Part shown: positions 1 to 11,067 of the stretch, in pieces
Numbering within the stretch: position 1 is the stretch's first letter
Layout of the letters: each line of letters starts with the position of its first letter
DNA from: Demequina sediminis
GTDB taxonomy: Bacteria; Actinomycetota; Actinomycetes; Actinomycetales; Demequinaceae
Reading direction: 5' to 3'
Assembly (NCBI RefSeq): GCF_030296675.1
Contig: NZ_AP027736.1
Span: forward strand, 620,001 to 684,000
DNA length: 64,000 nucleotides
Program-made: the position numbers and the translations under genes
Notes under the pieces: model-generated
Databases searched by the model: none
Told to the model about the DNA's origin: nothing
Seen by the model: the letters and a program-made list of their open reading frames with translations, nothing else

Positions 1-895
1 GCAGGGTGGGTGAAGCCGGTCTCCGCCTCGCGCTGCCGACGTGCCGGTCCGAAGCCCTCGAACTCGTCGTCATCCTCGTCGGGCTCGGCGACGGCCTCGC
101 GGGTGCCGCGGCGCAGGTCGAGGTCCTCGAGGAGAAGCTCGGTCTGGGTCTCGACCGGAGCCGCGAAGACGATGTCGACCTCGGCCTGGTCTCCCTCGAC
201 GCGCACCACGGGCGTGGGCTCGGTCGCGGGGGCAGGGGGCGCGTCGCCTGGAGAGGGAGCGCGGCGTCCGCCTCCGCCTCGCGCACCGCGCTGAGGTGGC
301 GGCGGGGGATCGGCACGTCGAGCAGCTCCGTCTCCGACAGCCAGCGCGCCTCTTCGTCCTCCGCCGTGACCGTGCGGGCGGTGTGATCGAACGTCCACAG
401 CGCGCGCACCGACCGGCCGGACACGCGGTAGTCGGCCGCGACCTTCCACGGCTCGTCGGCCTCGCGCCACGCGTCCCAGACCACCGTCTCGGGGTCGACG
501 CCTCGCGCCGCCAGGCGATCGGTGACGAGTTCCCCGAGCTGAGGAGCGCTCGCGTCGCGGCCGATCCTGGTCTCGCGCGCCAGGCCCGCGATGTAGCCGC
601 GCTCGGCCGCCACGGGGCCCTCGTACTTCTCGATCGTCGCGACGGTCATGCCGGTCAGCTCCGCGAGCTCGGCTGCCGTGAGTCCCGCACGGATGCGCTG
701 CTGGATCTCGCGCGGCGACATCGACGGGGCATCCGCGTCCTCGTCCGCCGCGGGCCTCACGTGGCTCGGTCGGGTGTAGCGCACCGCGTGGCGGAGCTCG
801 TCGGACAGGGGAAGCTCGAAGCGGTCGCCCGACTCGGACTCCACGACGAGGTGGAGACCGTCCTCGGAGGGACCCACGAGGGTGAGGCGAGTCAT
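1..895 (-). CDS. sepH: SepH (DUF3071) cell-division regulator, 3' end outside window
   Basis: SepH is an actinobacterial FtsZ-binding protein that promotes Z-ring assembly. Reading on the minus strand from ATG at 895-893, the product begins MTRLTLVGPSEDGLHLVVES, the family N-terminus. A helix-turn-helix segment follows (SPREIQQRIRAGLTAAELAE, then TGMTVATIEKYEGPVA). About 215 codons in, the frame breaks near 228-262, a G/C-run region. Adding one base restores an acidic Pro/Ala-rich linker with VVRVEGDQAEVDIVF and EDDDEFEGFG, as in other SepH proteins. The C-terminus lies outside the window. The gene is divergent from the phosphatase gene at 978. Identity is secure; the frame break is probably an error. 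Confidence 0.9.
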   Translation of the reverse strand, partial: MTRLTLVGPSEDGLHLVVESESGDRFELPLSDELRHAVRYTRPSHVRPAADEDADAPSMSPREIQQRIRAGLTAAELAELTGMTVATIEKYEGPVAAERGYIAGLARETRIGRDASAPQLGELVTDRLAARGVDPETVVWDAWREADEPWKVAADYRVSGRSVRALWTFDHTARTVTAEDEEARWLSETELLDVPIPRRHLSAVREAEADAALPLQATRPLPPRPSPRPWCASRETRPRSTSSSRLRSRPRPSFSSRTSTCAAAPARPSPSPTRMTTSSRASDRHVGSARRRPASPTL

Positions 896-965
896 GGCAT
901 CAGGGTGCCACGGCGCGACTCATGGGGGAGCGCGACACCCCGGACCGGCCGCATTGCCCTCCGCC

Positions 966-971
966 TACGAT
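966..971 (+). promoter_or_regulatory. -10 element TACGAT, leaderless start of the phosphatase gene
   Basis: TACGAT ends exactly 6 nt before the ATG at 978, so transcription would begin at or next to the start codon. There is no Shine-Dalgarno sequence before this ATG. The same arrangement recurs at several other genes in the window. Confidence 0.45.
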
Positions 972-977
972 GAGCCC

Positions 978-1784
978 ATGGTCACACCCTCCGCACTGCT
1001 CGAGGTCGCCGCCACCGTCGCGAGGGAGGCCGGACGCCTCATTGTCGAGGGGAGGGCCGATGCGAGGGTCGCCCACACCAAGTCCTCGGCGGTGGACGTG
1101 GTCACCCAGATGGATCTCGCATCGGAGCGACTGCTGCGCGAGCGGCTCTCCGCGCTACGACCCGCCGATGGCGTGTGGGGCGAGGAGGGCGAGGACGTCG
1201 GTGGAACCTCGGGCATCACCTGGGTGGTCGACCCGATCGACGGCACGGTGAACTACCTCTACGGCCTCCCGCACTACGCGGTCTCGGTTGCCGCGGTCAG
1301 CGGACCGCGCGACGTGCGCGAGTGGCGCCTCGAGGCCGGGGCGGTGGTCGACGCCTCGGGGGTCGTGTGGACCGCGGCCCGCGGAGAAGGCGCGCGGCGC
1401 GCGGGGGTGCCGTTGTGGCGCGATCGCGGGCCCTCGCTCGACGAGTCGCTCGTCGCGACCGGCTTCCAGTACACCGCGGAGCGTCGCGCGCGACAGGGCG
1501 AGGTGGTGGCGCGGCTGCTCCCGCGGGTGCGGGACATCCGCCGGCTCGGCGCGGCCTCGGTCGACCTGTGCCACGTGTCCGCGGGCATGGTCGACGCCTA
1601 CTACGAGGAGGGTCTGCACCCGTGGGACTTCGCGGCAGGGGCGCTCATCGCCCAGGAGTCGGGACTGCGTGTGGGCGGTCTCGACGGTGGCCCCGCCGAC
1701 TCCCGCATGCTCATCGCGGCGCATCCCGATGCGTGGCCAGGGCTGCGCGACGCCCTCCTCGAGTCGGGGGCGGGGGACCGCTGA
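978..1784 (+). CDS. inositol monophosphatase family protein
   Basis: This is a 268-residue Mg-dependent phosphatase of the IMPase/FBPase superfamily. The metal-binding signatures are present: GEE at residues 68-70, DPIDGT with Asp85 and Asp88, and the C-terminal WDFAAG. Substrate specificity within the family (inositol phosphate, histidinol phosphate, PAP, fructose bisphosphate) cannot be read from sequence. The open frame extends upstream, but ATG 978 is chosen because homologous sequence starts there and a -10 element sits 6 nt before it. In related actinobacteria this gene lies beside sepH, as here. Confidence 0.88.
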   Translation: MVTPSALLEVAATVAREAGRLIVEGRADARVAHTKSSAVDVVTQMDLASERLLRERLSALRPADGVWGEEGEDVGGTSGITWVVDPIDGTVNYLYGLPHYAVSVAAVSGPRDVREWRLEAGAVVDASGVVWTAARGEGARRAGVPLWRDRGPSLDESLVATGFQYTAERRARQGEVVARLLPRVRDIRRLGAASVDLCHVSAGMVDAYYEEGLHPWDFAAGALIAQESGLRVGGLDGGPADSRMLIAAHPDAWPGLRDALLESGAGDR

Positions 1785-1940
1785 CGGCGGCGCGCCGCCC
1801 CCGCGAGAGCGCACGAGTCGCTTTCTCGCGTGGGATGGGGCACAATGCGTGCGCCGCAAGGGAACAAATGTTGCCTCTGGGGCATTAGACAGCCACAGGC
1901 TCAGCCGAGCCGCTGGCATCGTGGAAGGGACTGAGGCCGC

Positions 1941-2240
1941 ATGGCAACGGATTACGACGCGCCGCGCAAGACCGACGACGAGATTTCGGCAGACTCCATC
2001 GAGGAGCTGAAGGCTCGCCGCGCGGACAAGAGCTCCGGCGTGGTCGACGAGGACGAGACGGAGGCCGCCGAGGGCTTCGAACTCCCCGGGGCCGACCTGT
2101 CGGGGGAGGAACTGTCCGTTCGCGTGCTTCCTCCTCAGCAGGATGAGTTCACCTGCATGTCCTGCTTCCTGGTGCACCACCGCAGCCAGCTCGCGACCTT
2201 CAAGGGCGACCAGCCGATCTGCTCGGAGTGCGCGGCCTGA
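1941..2240 (+). CDS. DUF4193 zinc-ribbon protein
   Basis: A 99-residue acidic protein whose C-terminus carries two CxxC pairs (CMSC and CSEC), a likely zinc ribbon. The N-terminal half is charged and probably disordered. This is the actinobacterial DUF4193 family, which has no established function. It stands 4 nt before dut and is likely co-transcribed with it. The 156-nt gap upstream (1785-1940) should contain its promoter; CACAAT near 1841 is a possible -10. Confidence 0.9.
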   Translation: MATDYDAPRKTDDEISADSIEELKARRADKSSGVVDEDETEAAEGFELPGADLSGEELSVRVLPPQQDEFTCMSCFLVHHRSQLATFKGDQPICSECAA

Positions 2241-2243
2241 CGC

Positions 2244-2687
2244 ATGGCCACCCCTGAGATCCTCGTCAGCACGACCGAGCCGGGCGTGCCGCTCCCGCAG
2301 TACTCGCACCCCGGCGACGCCGGGGCCGACATCACCACGCGGGTCGACGTCACGCTGGCGCCGGGGGAGCGGGCGACCGTTCCCACGGGACTGCGCGTCG
2401 CATTGCCCGACGGCTACGCGGCGTTCGTTCACCCCCGCTCGGGCCTCGCGGCCCGCGCGGGGATCACGATCGTCAACGCCCCCGGCACGGTCGATGCCGG
2501 CTATCGCGGGGAGATCGCGGTGACGCTCCTCAACACGGACGCGCGCGACACCGTGACGCTCAAGCGTGGCGACAGGATCGCTCAGCTGGTGATCCAGCGC
2601 GTCGAGCGCGCGCTGTTCGTGCCCGTCGAGTCCCTTCCCGGGTCTCACCGGGGCGAGGGCGGCTTTGGATCGACGGGGCAGTCGTGA
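2244..2687 (+). CDS. dut: dUTP diphosphatase
   Basis: Hydrolyses dUTP to dUMP and diphosphate, keeping uracil out of DNA and supplying dTMP synthesis. All five trimeric dUTPase motifs are visible: GDAGADI, HPRSGLAARAG, GTVDAGYRGE, GDRIAQLVI and the C-terminal arm RGEGGFGSTG. Length (147 residues) is normal. Its stop overlaps the GTG of the next gene by GTGA, so dut, the OB-fold gene and DUF3159 look like one operon. Confidence 0.97.
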   Translation: MATPEILVSTTEPGVPLPQYSHPGDAGADITTRVDVTLAPGERATVPTGLRVALPDGYAAFVHPRSGLAARAGITIVNAPGTVDAGYRGEIAVTLLNTDARDTVTLKRGDRIAQLVIQRVERALFVPVESLPGSHRGEGGFGSTGQS

Positions 2688-2968
2688 CCTCGACCCCGAC
2701 GATCACGATCGCGCAGGTGCGACCGCGCGAGATGGCACGCGTCTCCGGCCGCGTGCTCGCGGTCCAGGTCGAACCGAGTGACGCGCCTCCTGCGTTCACC
2801 CTCCGACTCGACGACGGCACGGGCCGCATCGACGCCGTGTTCATGGGCCGGCGCGAGGTGCCCGGCATCACGCCCGGTTCGCGGATTGCTCTCGAGGGCC
2901 GGGTGTGCGAGTCGGACTCGGTCATGCGCCTGTACAACCCGCGCTACGAGCTGGCGCCCGTCGCATGA
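2684..2968 (+). CDS. small OB-fold nucleic-acid-binding protein
   Basis: A 94-residue single-domain protein. The pattern RVSGRVLAVQV, FTLRLDDGTGRIDAVFMGRR and GSRIALEGRV is an OB fold like that of RecG and the anticodon-binding domains. It starts with GTG overlapping dut and ends in ATGA overlap with DUF3159. In related genomes this small gene sits in the same dut to trkA neighbourhood. A nucleic-acid role is inferred from the fold; no partner is known. Confidence 0.85.
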   Translation: MTSTPTITIAQVRPREMARVSGRVLAVQVEPSDAPPAFTLRLDDGTGRIDAVFMGRREVPGITPGSRIALEGRVCESDSVMRLYNPRYELAPVA

Positions 2969-3626
2969 GCGCCGAGGACTCGAAGGCCGCGCGACTGCTC
3001 GGGGGCGACTCGTTCTCGGTGCAGGACGCGATCGGGGGTGGCGGGGCTTCGTCGAATCCGCCGCACCGGGCATCGTCTTCGTGGTGGCCTATCTGGGCTG
3101 GGGAGGCTTCCGAATCCCCGTCATCGCGTCCGTCGCGGTCATGGCGGTGCTCGTCGCGGTGCGACTCATTCAGCGCACCCCCGCGACCCAGGCGCTGTCC
3201 GGTGCCGTGGGCGTCGCGATCGGTGCCGTGTGGGCCTGGCGCTCGGGCGACGCCTCCGGGTACTTCGTGCCCGGGTTGTGGGTCAACGCCGCGTACCTCG
3301 CAGGCGTGCTGCTGTCGATGGCCGTCGGATGGCCCATCGTCGGCGTGGTCATGGGCCTCATTCGCGGTGAGGGAACGTCGTGGCGCGAGCGCCCTGCCGA
3401 GCGGCGCAGGTATCAGCTGGCCTCGGGCGTGGTGGCAGGCATGTTTGTGCTGCGCCTCGCCGTCCAGGTGCCGCTGTACTTGGCGGGAGCTGTCGCGGCC
3501 CTCGGCACCGCGAAACTCGCGATGGGCGTGCCGCTCTTCGCGCTCACGCTGTGGGGCGTATGGCTGCTGGCCCGTGGCGCAGAAGGTGCTCCAGAGCCTC
3601 AGGATCCGCCTCAGACGACACGATAA
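2965..3626 (+). CDS. DUF3159 membrane protein (frame broken by one base)
   Basis: A predicted integral membrane protein of about 220 residues, DUF3159 family, function unknown. The product opens MSAEDSKAARLLGGDSFSVQ, then the frame breaks at the G5 run 3034-3038. One added G gives DAIGGWRGFVESAAPG and continues into five or six hydrophobic helices such as GIVFVVAYLGW and VASVAVMAVLVAV. Its 3' end overlaps the convergent TrkA gene by 83 bp. The break is best explained as a lost base, because the rest is uninterrupted and well conserved. Confidence 0.85.
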
Positions 3627-4230
3627 ACATCAGTTCGTCGTGCGCCTCCAGCGTGTCATCGGGCGACGGCGCGATGGTCCTGTCGCCGCGCACGATCGCG
3701 GCAAGCACGATGTCGACCGGCCACTGAATCTCGCGCAGGATCACGCCCACGACGGGTGAGGCCGCCGGCAGGGTGACCTCGATCATCGAGGCGCCCGACT
3801 GGCGGAACGTGAAGACCCGCACCAGGTCGCCCACCGCAACGGCCTCCTCGACCATGGCGGTCATGATGCGCGGCGTCGAGACCGCGACGTCGACGCCCCA
3901 CTGGGCGTCATACATCCACTCGTTGCGGGGATTGTTGACGCGCGCGACGGTGCGCGGCACCCCGAACTCCGTCTTGGCGAGGAACGACACGACCAGGTTG
4001 GCCTTGTCGTCTCCCGTGGCGGCGACGACGACGTCCATCGTCTCGATCTGCGCGTCGCGAAGCGCCGACATCTCGCACACGTCGGCGAGCATCCACTCCG
4101 CCTCCGCGACCTGGGCGACGCGCATCGCGGCGGGGCTCGAGTCGATGAGCAGCACCTCGTGGCCGTGCTCGAGCAGGTCGCGGGCGATCGACCGACCGAC
4201 CGATCCCGCTCCCGCAATCATGACCTTCAT
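3544..4230 (-). CDS. TrkA-family potassium uptake regulatory protein (CeoC-like)
   Basis: A 228-residue cytoplasmic regulatory subunit for K+ channels or transporters. The N-terminal Rossmann domain binds NAD(H) through GAGSVG (residues 7-12), and a TrkA_C (RCK_C) domain lies in the C-terminal third. ATG 4230 overlaps the stop of the upstream TrkA gene by ATGA, so the two are translationally coupled. Tandem TrkA_N/TrkA_C proteins correspond to CeoB and CeoC of Mycobacterium. No Trk/Ktr membrane subunit lies beside them; the adjacent APC permease may be the partner, by inference. Confidence 0.9.
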   Translation of the reverse strand: MKVMIAGAGSVGRSIARDLLEHGHEVLLIDSSPAAMRVAQVAEAEWMLADVCEMSALRDAQIETMDVVVAATGDDKANLVVSFLAKTEFGVPRTVARVNNPRNEWMYDAQWGVDVAVSTPRIMTAMVEEAVAVGDLVRVFTFRQSGASMIEVTLPAASPVVGVILREIQWPVDIVLAAIVRGDRTIAPSPDDTLEAHDELMFIVSSEADPEALEHLLRHGPAAIRPTA

Positions 4231-4892
4231 CGGGTGACCTCCGGGGAGCGACCCGTGACGCGCGCGGGATCGAGCTCCGCGCCGCGCACGAGCGCGAAGT
4301 AGGCCTCGTCGCCCTCTTGGACGCGGGTGTCGGTGACCGGCAGGAGCGGCTCTCCGAATCTCACGAGGTACGCGACCCGCGCCCCCGACCGTTCCTGAAG
4401 CTCGGTGTAGCGGCGCCCGACCCATGCGGGGTCGACGGGCAGCCGGCGCAGGCTCACTCCGGCCGAGGGGTCATCGAAGAGGTCGTCGCTGCCGCCCGGC
4501 AGGAGGCGCGTGACGATCTGCGCGGCGGTCCACGGCACCGGCGCGACCGTGGGGATGCCCAGGCGGCGGTAGACCTCGGCGCGCCCGAAGTCGGCGATGC
4601 GCGCCACGACGTTCTCGATGCCGTACGTCTCGCGCACGACGCGCGCCGCGAGGATGTTGGAGTTGTCGCCGTCGGACACCGCCGCGAAGCCGTACGCGTC
4701 CTCGACACCGGCGGATACCAGCGTGTCGCGGTCGAAGCCGATGCCGGTGATGCGCTGGCCCTTGAAGCTCGAGGGCAACCGGCGGAACGCGTCTCCCGAC
4801 TGGTCGATGACCGCCACCGTGTGGCCGCGGGCCTCAAACTCGGTCGCGAGGGTGGCCCCTGTTCGGCCGCAGCCCATGATCACGATGTGCAC
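4227..4892 (-). CDS. TrkA-family potassium uptake regulatory protein (CeoB-like)
   Basis: A 221-residue paralogue of the next gene. It has the NAD-binding loop GCGRTG near the N-terminus and a C-terminal RCK_C domain with the segment DTRVQEGDEAYFALVRG. It is first of the two-gene TrkA operon and is divergent from the APC permease, with 41 bp between the starts. The pair probably forms a heteromeric nucleotide-sensing ring that gates K+ uptake. Confidence 0.9.
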   Translation of the reverse strand: MHIVIMGCGRTGATLATEFEARGHTVAVIDQSGDAFRRLPSSFKGQRITGIGFDRDTLVSAGVEDAYGFAAVSDGDNSNILAARVVRETYGIENVVARIADFGRAEVYRRLGIPTVAPVPWTAAQIVTRLLPGGSDDLFDDPSAGVSLRRLPVDPAWVGRRYTELQERSGARVAYLVRFGEPLLPVTDTRVQEGDEAYFALVRGAELDPARVTGRSPEVTR

Positions 4893-4919
4893 GGCAACCC
4901 ACGCTATACCCGATGAGCC

Positions 4920-4925
4920 TAGGAT
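4920..4925 (+). promoter_or_regulatory. -10 element TAGGAT before the APC permease
   Basis: TAGGAT lies 8 nt before GTG 4934 and downstream of an in-frame ATG at 4913. This argues for the GTG as the start, on a leaderless transcript. Confidence 0.4.
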
Positions 4926-4933
4926 GGTGCGAC

Positions 4934-6841
4934 GTGCGGAGGTTTCTCGAGGGCCTGAAACTGCTGGTGTTCGGGCGTCCCATCGCGACAGAGCGTGCGT
5001 ATCGCGCTGCCCTGCGCACGCGCGTCGCGCTTCCGGTGTTCGGCGCGAGCCTGCTGTCGACGGTCGCGTATGCGCCCGACGCCGTGATCGACGCGCTGCG
5101 CGGAGGCGGCGTGCAGTCGAGCCTGCCGTGGATGGCCGGCGCCGTGGTCGCGATCATGGTGCTGCTCGGCTTCGCGTATCGCTCGAACGTGCGCAAGCAG
5201 CCCGACGAGCGCGGCGACTACGGCATCGTGCGCGACCGGCTGGGCCCCGGCGCGGGCGTGGTCACGGGCGCATCCCTGCTGGTCGACTACATCTTCACCG
5301 TGGCGGTGTCGGTTGCGGCGATCGCGCACTTCGTGGGGTTCGTGGTGCCCGCGATCGACGGCTGGCACGTGCCGCTCGCCCTCACCGCGATCGCGGTCAT
5401 GACGCTCGCAAACCTGCGCGGCATCCGCGAGCGCTCGCGCGTCCTGCTCGGCGTGTGGTTCGGCTTCCTCCTCGTCGTGGTTCTCGTGGTGATCGCGGGC
5501 GTCCTGCGCGACGACGTCACGCCGCTCACCACCAGCCCCGCGCAGGCGACCTGGTCCTCGGCCCTCGCCTTCGCGGGGGCGATCGCCTCGGGCGCGGTGA
5601 TGCTCACCGGCATCGACCACCTGTCGTCCTCCGCGCCGTATCACGCCGAGCCGCGCGGTCAGCGGGCGGGACGCACCGTGATCGTGGCGGTCCTGGTCGG
5701 CGCGGTGGCCTTCCTCGGCGTCACGCTGATGATGTGGCGCTATCGCGTCTCGGGATGGCAAGAGGGGCCCGCGCTGCTGCAGGTCACAGAGCGCATCTCC
5801 GGCTCGTTCTGGGTCGTGCTCGCGGTCACGATCCCGACCGTCGGCATCCTCTACGCCGCGGCATCGGCCGTGTTCCGGCGCTTTGCCGGTCTCACGTCGC
5901 TGCTCGCGCGCGACTCGTATCTGCCGCGCCAGCTCGGCCAGCAGAGCGAGCGGCTCGTGTTCCGCGGGGGCGTGCTGTGGGTCGCGTGCGCGTCCGCGGT
6001 GATCGTCGTCGCGACGGGGGCACGCCTCGAGCAGCTCGTGCACATGTACCTGATCGGCGCCTTCGCCGCGATCGTGCTGAGCCAGCTCGCGATGATCCGC
6101 CTGCAGACCGCGCGCATCGCGCTGCAGCCCACGGGGCGCACCCGCCTGCGCATGATGGGCGCCCGCGTCCTGCACGGGGCGGCCGCGGGCGTCGCGGCCG
6201 CGGTGTGGATCGTCATCGCCGTCTTCAACTTCCTCGCAGGCGCGTGGTTCGCGCTCGTGCTCGTGACCGGACTCGTCTTCCTCATGCGCGGCATCGACGC
6301 GCACTACGCCGACGTCCGCCGCCAGCTCGCGATCCTGCCCGACGACCCGGCCGCCGCGCGTCCCTCCGCCACCCACGGAATCGTCCTCGTCGCCCAGCTT
6401 CACCGGCCCGCGCTGCGAGCGATCGCGTACGCCAACGCGGCGCGCCACTCCACGATCGAGGCGGTCGCGGTGCAGGTCGACAAGGCGGCGACACGCGATC
6501 TCCAGCGCCGCTGGAGCGAGTTGCGCCTCAGCATCCCGCTCGTGGTCCTCGATTCCCCGTATCGTGACCTGGTCGCGCCCGTGCTCGAGCACGTGAAGTC
6601 GATTCACCGTGGCTCTCCGCGCGACATGGTGGTCGTCTACGTTCCCGAGTACATCGTGGGCAGGTGGTGGGAGCGATTCCTCCACAACCGCGCGTCGATG
6701 CGACTGCGCCAGAAGCTGTTGTCCATCCCGCGGGTGGTGGTGGCCGCTGTGCCGTGGCACCTCGAGTCGGCGCTGTCCTACGAGGCGCCCGACACGCTCA
6801 CCCGCGAGATCCCGCACGTCGAATCAACGGAGGCCCAGTGA
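4934..6841 (+). CDS. APC-family amino acid/cation permease
   Basis: A 635-residue membrane transporter of the amino acid-polyamine-organocation superfamily. It has about twelve hydrophobic helices, including the family segment ASLLVDYIFTVAVSVAAIAH, followed by a soluble C-terminal tail of about 170 residues. The tail and the position next to two TrkA genes resemble actinobacterial APC permeases assigned to K+ or amino acid uptake; the substrate is unknown. GTG 4934 is chosen over ATG 4913 because a -10 element lies between them. The stop TGA overlaps the next ATG (TGATG). Confidence 0.85.
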   Translation: MRRFLEGLKLLVFGRPIATERAYRAALRTRVALPVFGASLLSTVAYAPDAVIDALRGGGVQSSLPWMAGAVVAIMVLLGFAYRSNVRKQPDERGDYGIVRDRLGPGAGVVTGASLLVDYIFTVAVSVAAIAHFVGFVVPAIDGWHVPLALTAIAVMTLANLRGIRERSRVLLGVWFGFLLVVVLVVIAGVLRDDVTPLTTSPAQATWSSALAFAGAIASGAVMLTGIDHLSSSAPYHAEPRGQRAGRTVIVAVLVGAVAFLGVTLMMWRYRVSGWQEGPALLQVTERISGSFWVVLAVTIPTVGILYAAASAVFRRFAGLTSLLARDSYLPRQLGQQSERLVFRGGVLWVACASAVIVVATGARLEQLVHMYLIGAFAAIVLSQLAMIRLQTARIALQPTGRTRLRMMGARVLHGAAAGVAAAVWIVIAVFNFLAGAWFALVLVTGLVFLMRGIDAHYADVRRQLAILPDDPAAARPSATHGIVLVAQLHRPALRAIAYANAARHSTIEAVAVQVDKAATRDLQRRWSELRLSIPLVVLDSPYRDLVAPVLEHVKSIHRGSPRDMVVVYVPEYIVGRWWERFLHNRASMRLRQKLLSIPRVVVAAVPWHLESALSYEAPDTLTREIPHVESTEAQ

Positions 6842-8038
6842 TGACTGACCTGATCGAACTGTCGATCGGGGCCGTCGCGCACGGCGGCCACTGCGTCGCG
6901 CGGCACGAGGGCCGCGTGGTCTTCGTGCGCCACGCGCTGCCGGGTGAGATGGTGCGCGCGCGCCTCACCGAGGCAGGCGATGACGCCAGGCTGTGGCGCG
7001 CCGACGCCGTCGAGGTGCTCGAGGCCTCGCCCGACCGAGTCGACTCGGCGTGGCCCGAGGCGGGGCCGGGGGAGTGGGCGGCGGAGAGCTGTCCCACGTC
7101 GCGCTGCCCGCGCAGCGCGAGTGGAAGCTCGCCGTGCTGCGCGAGTCCTTCGTGCGCTTCGCGGATCGGGAGTTTCCCGGTGGGGTCGCGGCCGCGCCGG
7201 GGACGATGCCAGGGCCGGGTGGGGATGGCGCACGCGCGCCGATGTCGTGGCGGACAGCGAGGGGCGGCCCGCGATGCACCTGCATCGTTCGCGCGAGGTG
7301 CGGGCGCTGTCGCGCCTCCCGATCGCGTCGCCCGCACTCGAGGACGCGCTCCTGGAGTCGCGCTTCCCCGCCGGCAGCCGCATCCACGCGGTCGCGCCGG
7401 GCGGAGAGGACCCGCGACTCGTGGTCGACGGCGTGCCGTGGCGTGGGGGGCGCGCGGATCACCGCCCCAACGCGCCGCGCCGCGTGCGTGAGCACGTCGC
7501 GATCGCCGCGGGCGCATGGGACTTCCAGCTCGACGTCGAGGGCTTTTGGCAGGTGCATCGCGAGGCGCCCGGCGTGCTGGTCGACGCGGTGCTGCGCCGT
7601 GTGGGCGACGCGTCGAGCGTGCTCGACCTGTACTCGGGTGCCGGGCTCTTCACCGTCGCACTCGCCTCTCAGGGGCGCGCCGTCACCGCCGTCGAGTCGG
7701 ACGCGCGGGCTTCGCGCGACGCGCGCCGCAACGTGCACGCGCTTCCCGGCGCGAGCATCGTCCACGGGGACACCCGTGCCTTTCTCGAGTCGGGGCCCAC
7801 GGGTGTCGACGCGATCGTGCTCGACCCGCCGCGGTCGGGGGCCGGGGCGCGCACGGTCGACGCGATGGCGGCGGTCGGCGCACGGCGGCTCGTGTACGTC
7901 GCGTGCGACCCCGTGGCGCTCGCACGCGACACCGCGTTGCTGCACGCACACGGCTATCGGCTGACCGAGGCCGAGGGCTTCGACCTGTTCCCCATGACCC
8001 ACCACGTCGAGTCCGTCGCGACCTTCGAGCGCGACTGA
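6841..8038 (+). CDS. class I SAM-dependent RNA methyltransferase with TRAM domain (two frame breaks)
   Basis: An RNA m5U methyltransferase of the TrmA/RlmD family, about 399 residues when repaired. The N-terminal TRAM domain reads IELSIGAVAHGGHCVARHEG. The catalytic half has the SAM motif VLDLYSGAGLFTVALA, the DPPRSG motif and VYVACDPVALARD carrying the catalytic cysteine. The frame breaks at the G5 run 7068-7072 and at GGGG 7199-7202. Both are -1 shifts, and one added base at each restores GELSHVALPAQREWK and GWGWRTRADVV. Whether the target is tRNA or 23S rRNA is not decided here. It is coupled to the upstream permease. Confidence 0.87.
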
Positions 8039-8103
8039 ATCCCCGCATCGGCGCCACCCGAGGAGGACCGCACCCCCGGGACCTCGGCCCTAGGCAGGGC
8101 CGA

Positions 8104-8109
8104 TAGGAT
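8104..8109 (+). promoter_or_regulatory. -10 element TAGGAT before acnA
   Basis: TAGGAT fits the actinobacterial TANNNT -10 consensus, in the gap after the methyltransferase gene. It gives a leader of about 40 nt to the ATG at 8156. No clear -35 element is seen. Confidence 0.35.
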
Positions 8110-8155
8110 GAGCGAAGGCCCGATGTGGGGAGACCCCCGAGCGCGGAGGAGACGC

Positions 8156-10966
<2,811 letters not shown>

Positions 10967-10981
10967 CACGGAGGAAACGGA

Positions 10982-11020
10982 ACGGCCCCGTCCGGCGTTG
11001 TCTACGCCAGGCGGGGCCGT
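10982..11020 (+). terminator. hairpin between acnA and dxs
   Basis: A 9-bp stem (ACGGCCCCG with CGGGGCCGT) encloses a second 5-bp stem (GGCGT with ACGCC). It starts 16 nt after the acnA stop. There is no U tract, as usual for G+C-rich actinobacterial terminators. Confidence 0.7.
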
Positions 11021-11067
11021 ACCCGTCAGGTCGTACAGTGGGAGGTCCCACAGGTAAGGAGTGTCGC

